A DNA stretch of 5,657 nt from Candidatus Borrarchaeota archaeon (GTDB lineage Archaea; Asgardarchaeota; Sifarchaeia; Borrarchaeales; Borrarchaeaceae): contig JAEORY010000291.1 in NCBI GenBank assembly GCA_016840645.1, forward strand, positions 1-5,657. The letters are read 5' to 3'. The notes beneath the pieces are model-generated. The model was not told the origin of the DNA. It was given only the letters and a program-made list of their open reading frames with translations, and did not search any database. How positions within the stretch are numbered: position 1 is the stretch's first letter; each line of letters begins with the position of its first letter. Positions 5,266 to 5,657 of this stretch are shown one piece after another. A program made the translations under genes and the position numbers.

Positions 5266-5424
5266 CTAATTTTGTGGCGTTTTTGCCACATAGTAAACGA
5301 TCAGCCCTGCATATAAAAAGGTAAACCCATCATAAGCCTCGAAACCGTAATACAAACCATCGGATAGTATGAAAAATGCAGAGAAAACAGTCCAGATCAA
5401 TAAAATATATCTAATCAATGACAA
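5266..5424 (-). CDS. 52-residue two-segment membrane protein, TTG start
   Basis: The protein has two hydrophobic segments, about residues 2-20 (SLIRYILLIWTVFSAFFIL) and about 34-47 (FTFLYAGLIVYYVA), joined by an aromatic and acidic loop (SDGLYYGFEAYDG), and it ends in KTPQN. I prefer the TTG at 5424-5422: a strong ribosome site AGGGGTGA (5437-5430) lies 5 nt upstream, and the TTG follows the zinc-ribbon stop by one base (TAGGTTG). A longer version from an ATG at 5460 would overlap the upstream gene by 35 nt and has a poor ribosome site. The topology resembles small holins, but it is far from the lysis cassette and on the other strand. No family is recognised. Confidence 0.62.
   Translation of the reverse strand: MSLIRYILLIWTVFSAFFILSDGLYYGFEAYDGFTFLYAGLIVYYVAKTPQN
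5273..5290. repeat. Short perfect hairpin at the end of the two-segment membrane gene
   Basis: TGTGGC (5273-5278) and GCCACA (5285-5290) flank a six-base loop. In the - strand transcript it lies just before the stop of the membrane gene and 10 nt before the start of the 27-residue peptide. No T-run follows on either strand, so it is not a terminator. It could influence reinitiation at 5263. Confidence 0.5.
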
Positions 5425-5425
5425 C

Positions 5426-5584
5426 CTAATCACCCCTTTCCCTATAATTCGATAAATCATACCTATCTAAAAAATCACAATGAGGACATTCATACTTAAA
5501 ATTATATCCATATACCCTCATCTTAGAACCACAATCAGGACAATAATTTCCTATTCTTAATCTGCCTAGAAATTTTTTTATCAT
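5426..5584 (-). CDS. Small zinc-ribbon protein
   Basis: The 52-residue product carries two zinc knuckles, Cys15-x2-Cys18 (CPDCGSKM) and Cys33-x2-Cys36 (CPHCDF), separated by 14 residues: a classic four-Cys zinc ribbon. The N-terminus is basic (MIKKFLGRLRIG) and the tail is polar (LDRYDLSNYRERGD). Such mini-ribbons bind nucleic acid or protein partners; nothing here identifies a target. I chose the ATG at 5584-5582, whose first bases overlap the stop of the upstream hydrophobic ORF in an ATGA arrangement, with a weak AGG upstream. A TTG at 5653 would add 23 residues but would run through the upstream ORF in another frame. The ribosome site of the next gene is built into its last codons. Confidence 0.75.
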   Translation of the reverse strand: MIKKFLGRLRIGNYCPDCGSKMRVYGYNFKYECPHCDFLDRYDLSNYRERGD

Positions 5585-5657
5585 ATAGGGCCTGCAATTA
5601 AAGCTAGAATAAGTACTACCAATAAAAATATTAACATCGCCATGGGTACGCAACCGT
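5581..5657 (-). CDS. Hydrophobic micro-protein, possibly 5'-truncated
   Basis: From the ATG at 5643 the - strand encodes 20 residues, nearly all aliphatic (MAMLIFLLVVLILALIAGPI), ending in a TGA at 5583-5581 that overlaps the zinc-ribbon ATG. The frame is open to the window edge (…GCVPMAM), and no ribosome site is visible before 5643, so the real start may lie outside. As seen it is one membrane span with almost no soluble part. The tight ATGA overlap and the membrane-like composition argue that it is translated. It may be a standalone micro-protein or the C-terminal span of a longer protein. Confidence 0.45.
   Translation of the reverse strand, partial: GCVPMAMLIFLLVVLILALIAGPI

Noticed and set aside
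5273..5290. Hairpin TGTGGC/GCCACA as a terminator
   Set aside because: No T-run follows it on either strand and it lies inside a coding frame.
5112..5324. 70-codon + strand frame at the convergent region
   Set aside because: It runs through the terminator hairpin and opposite the - strand micro-operon, with no ribosome site or recognisable composition.
1..5657. CRISPR array, tRNA or rRNA gene, or insertion sequence
   Set aside because: No spaced repeats, cloverleaf-type segment, ribosomal sequence or transposase frame was seen on either strand.

Overview
The window looks like part of a tailed double-stranded DNA phage or prophage. The 3' end of a very large virion-type protein gene runs directly into a lysis cassette, followed by a block of small accessory genes and a short convergent operon on the other strand. 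Genes are tightly packed, many starts have strong AGGAGG-type ribosome sites, TTG appears as a start codon, and much of the sequence is AT-rich. This fits a phage of a low-GC, strong-Shine-Dalgarno host such as a member of the Bacillota. The host call is an inference; no host marker gene is present.

Layout, + strand, left half: (1) a 5'-truncated gene (649 visible residues, open through the left edge) for a polyvalent or internal-virion-like protein; (2) an 81-residue coiled-coil plus one-transmembrane XhlA-like holin/lysis protein; (3) a CHAP-domain endolysin whose C-terminal half is a long coiled coil, not a recognised wall-binding domain; (4) a 68-residue holin-like protein with two membrane segments. 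The unit ends at a hairpin (8-bp stem, 4-base loop) at 3267-3286 followed by a T-rich tract, read as a factor-independent terminator.

+ strand, right half (about 3330-5128): a three-codon minimal ORF that overlaps a ribosome site, a Trp-rich 65-residue orphan, a 74-residue orphan, a compact 64-residue HNH nuclease, a 306-residue calcineurin-like metallophosphoesterase and a 71-residue beta-rich orphan, closed by a second terminator at 5135-5179. The HNH and phosphoesterase genes are separated by a perfect 15-bp tandem duplication that includes the HNH stop codon. The phosphoesterase gene is locally much richer in GC than the structural gene or the right edge, suggesting mosaic origin.

- strand, right end (5657 down to 5180): a compact operon reading toward the + strand genes, with a hydrophobic micro-protein (possibly truncated by the window edge), a 52-residue zinc-ribbon protein, a 52-residue two-segment membrane protein starting at TTG, and a 27-residue single-span peptide. 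Consecutive genes overlap or lie 1-2 nt apart, which argues that these tiny ORFs are real and co-translated.

Best-supported functions are the lysis set (membrane proteins plus CHAP hydrolase) and the HNH and phosphoesterase nuclease-type enzymes. The most novel-looking parts are the - strand micro-operon, the coiled-coil endolysin, and the HNH/phosphoesterase/orphan cassette. None can be called a new system from sequence alone.
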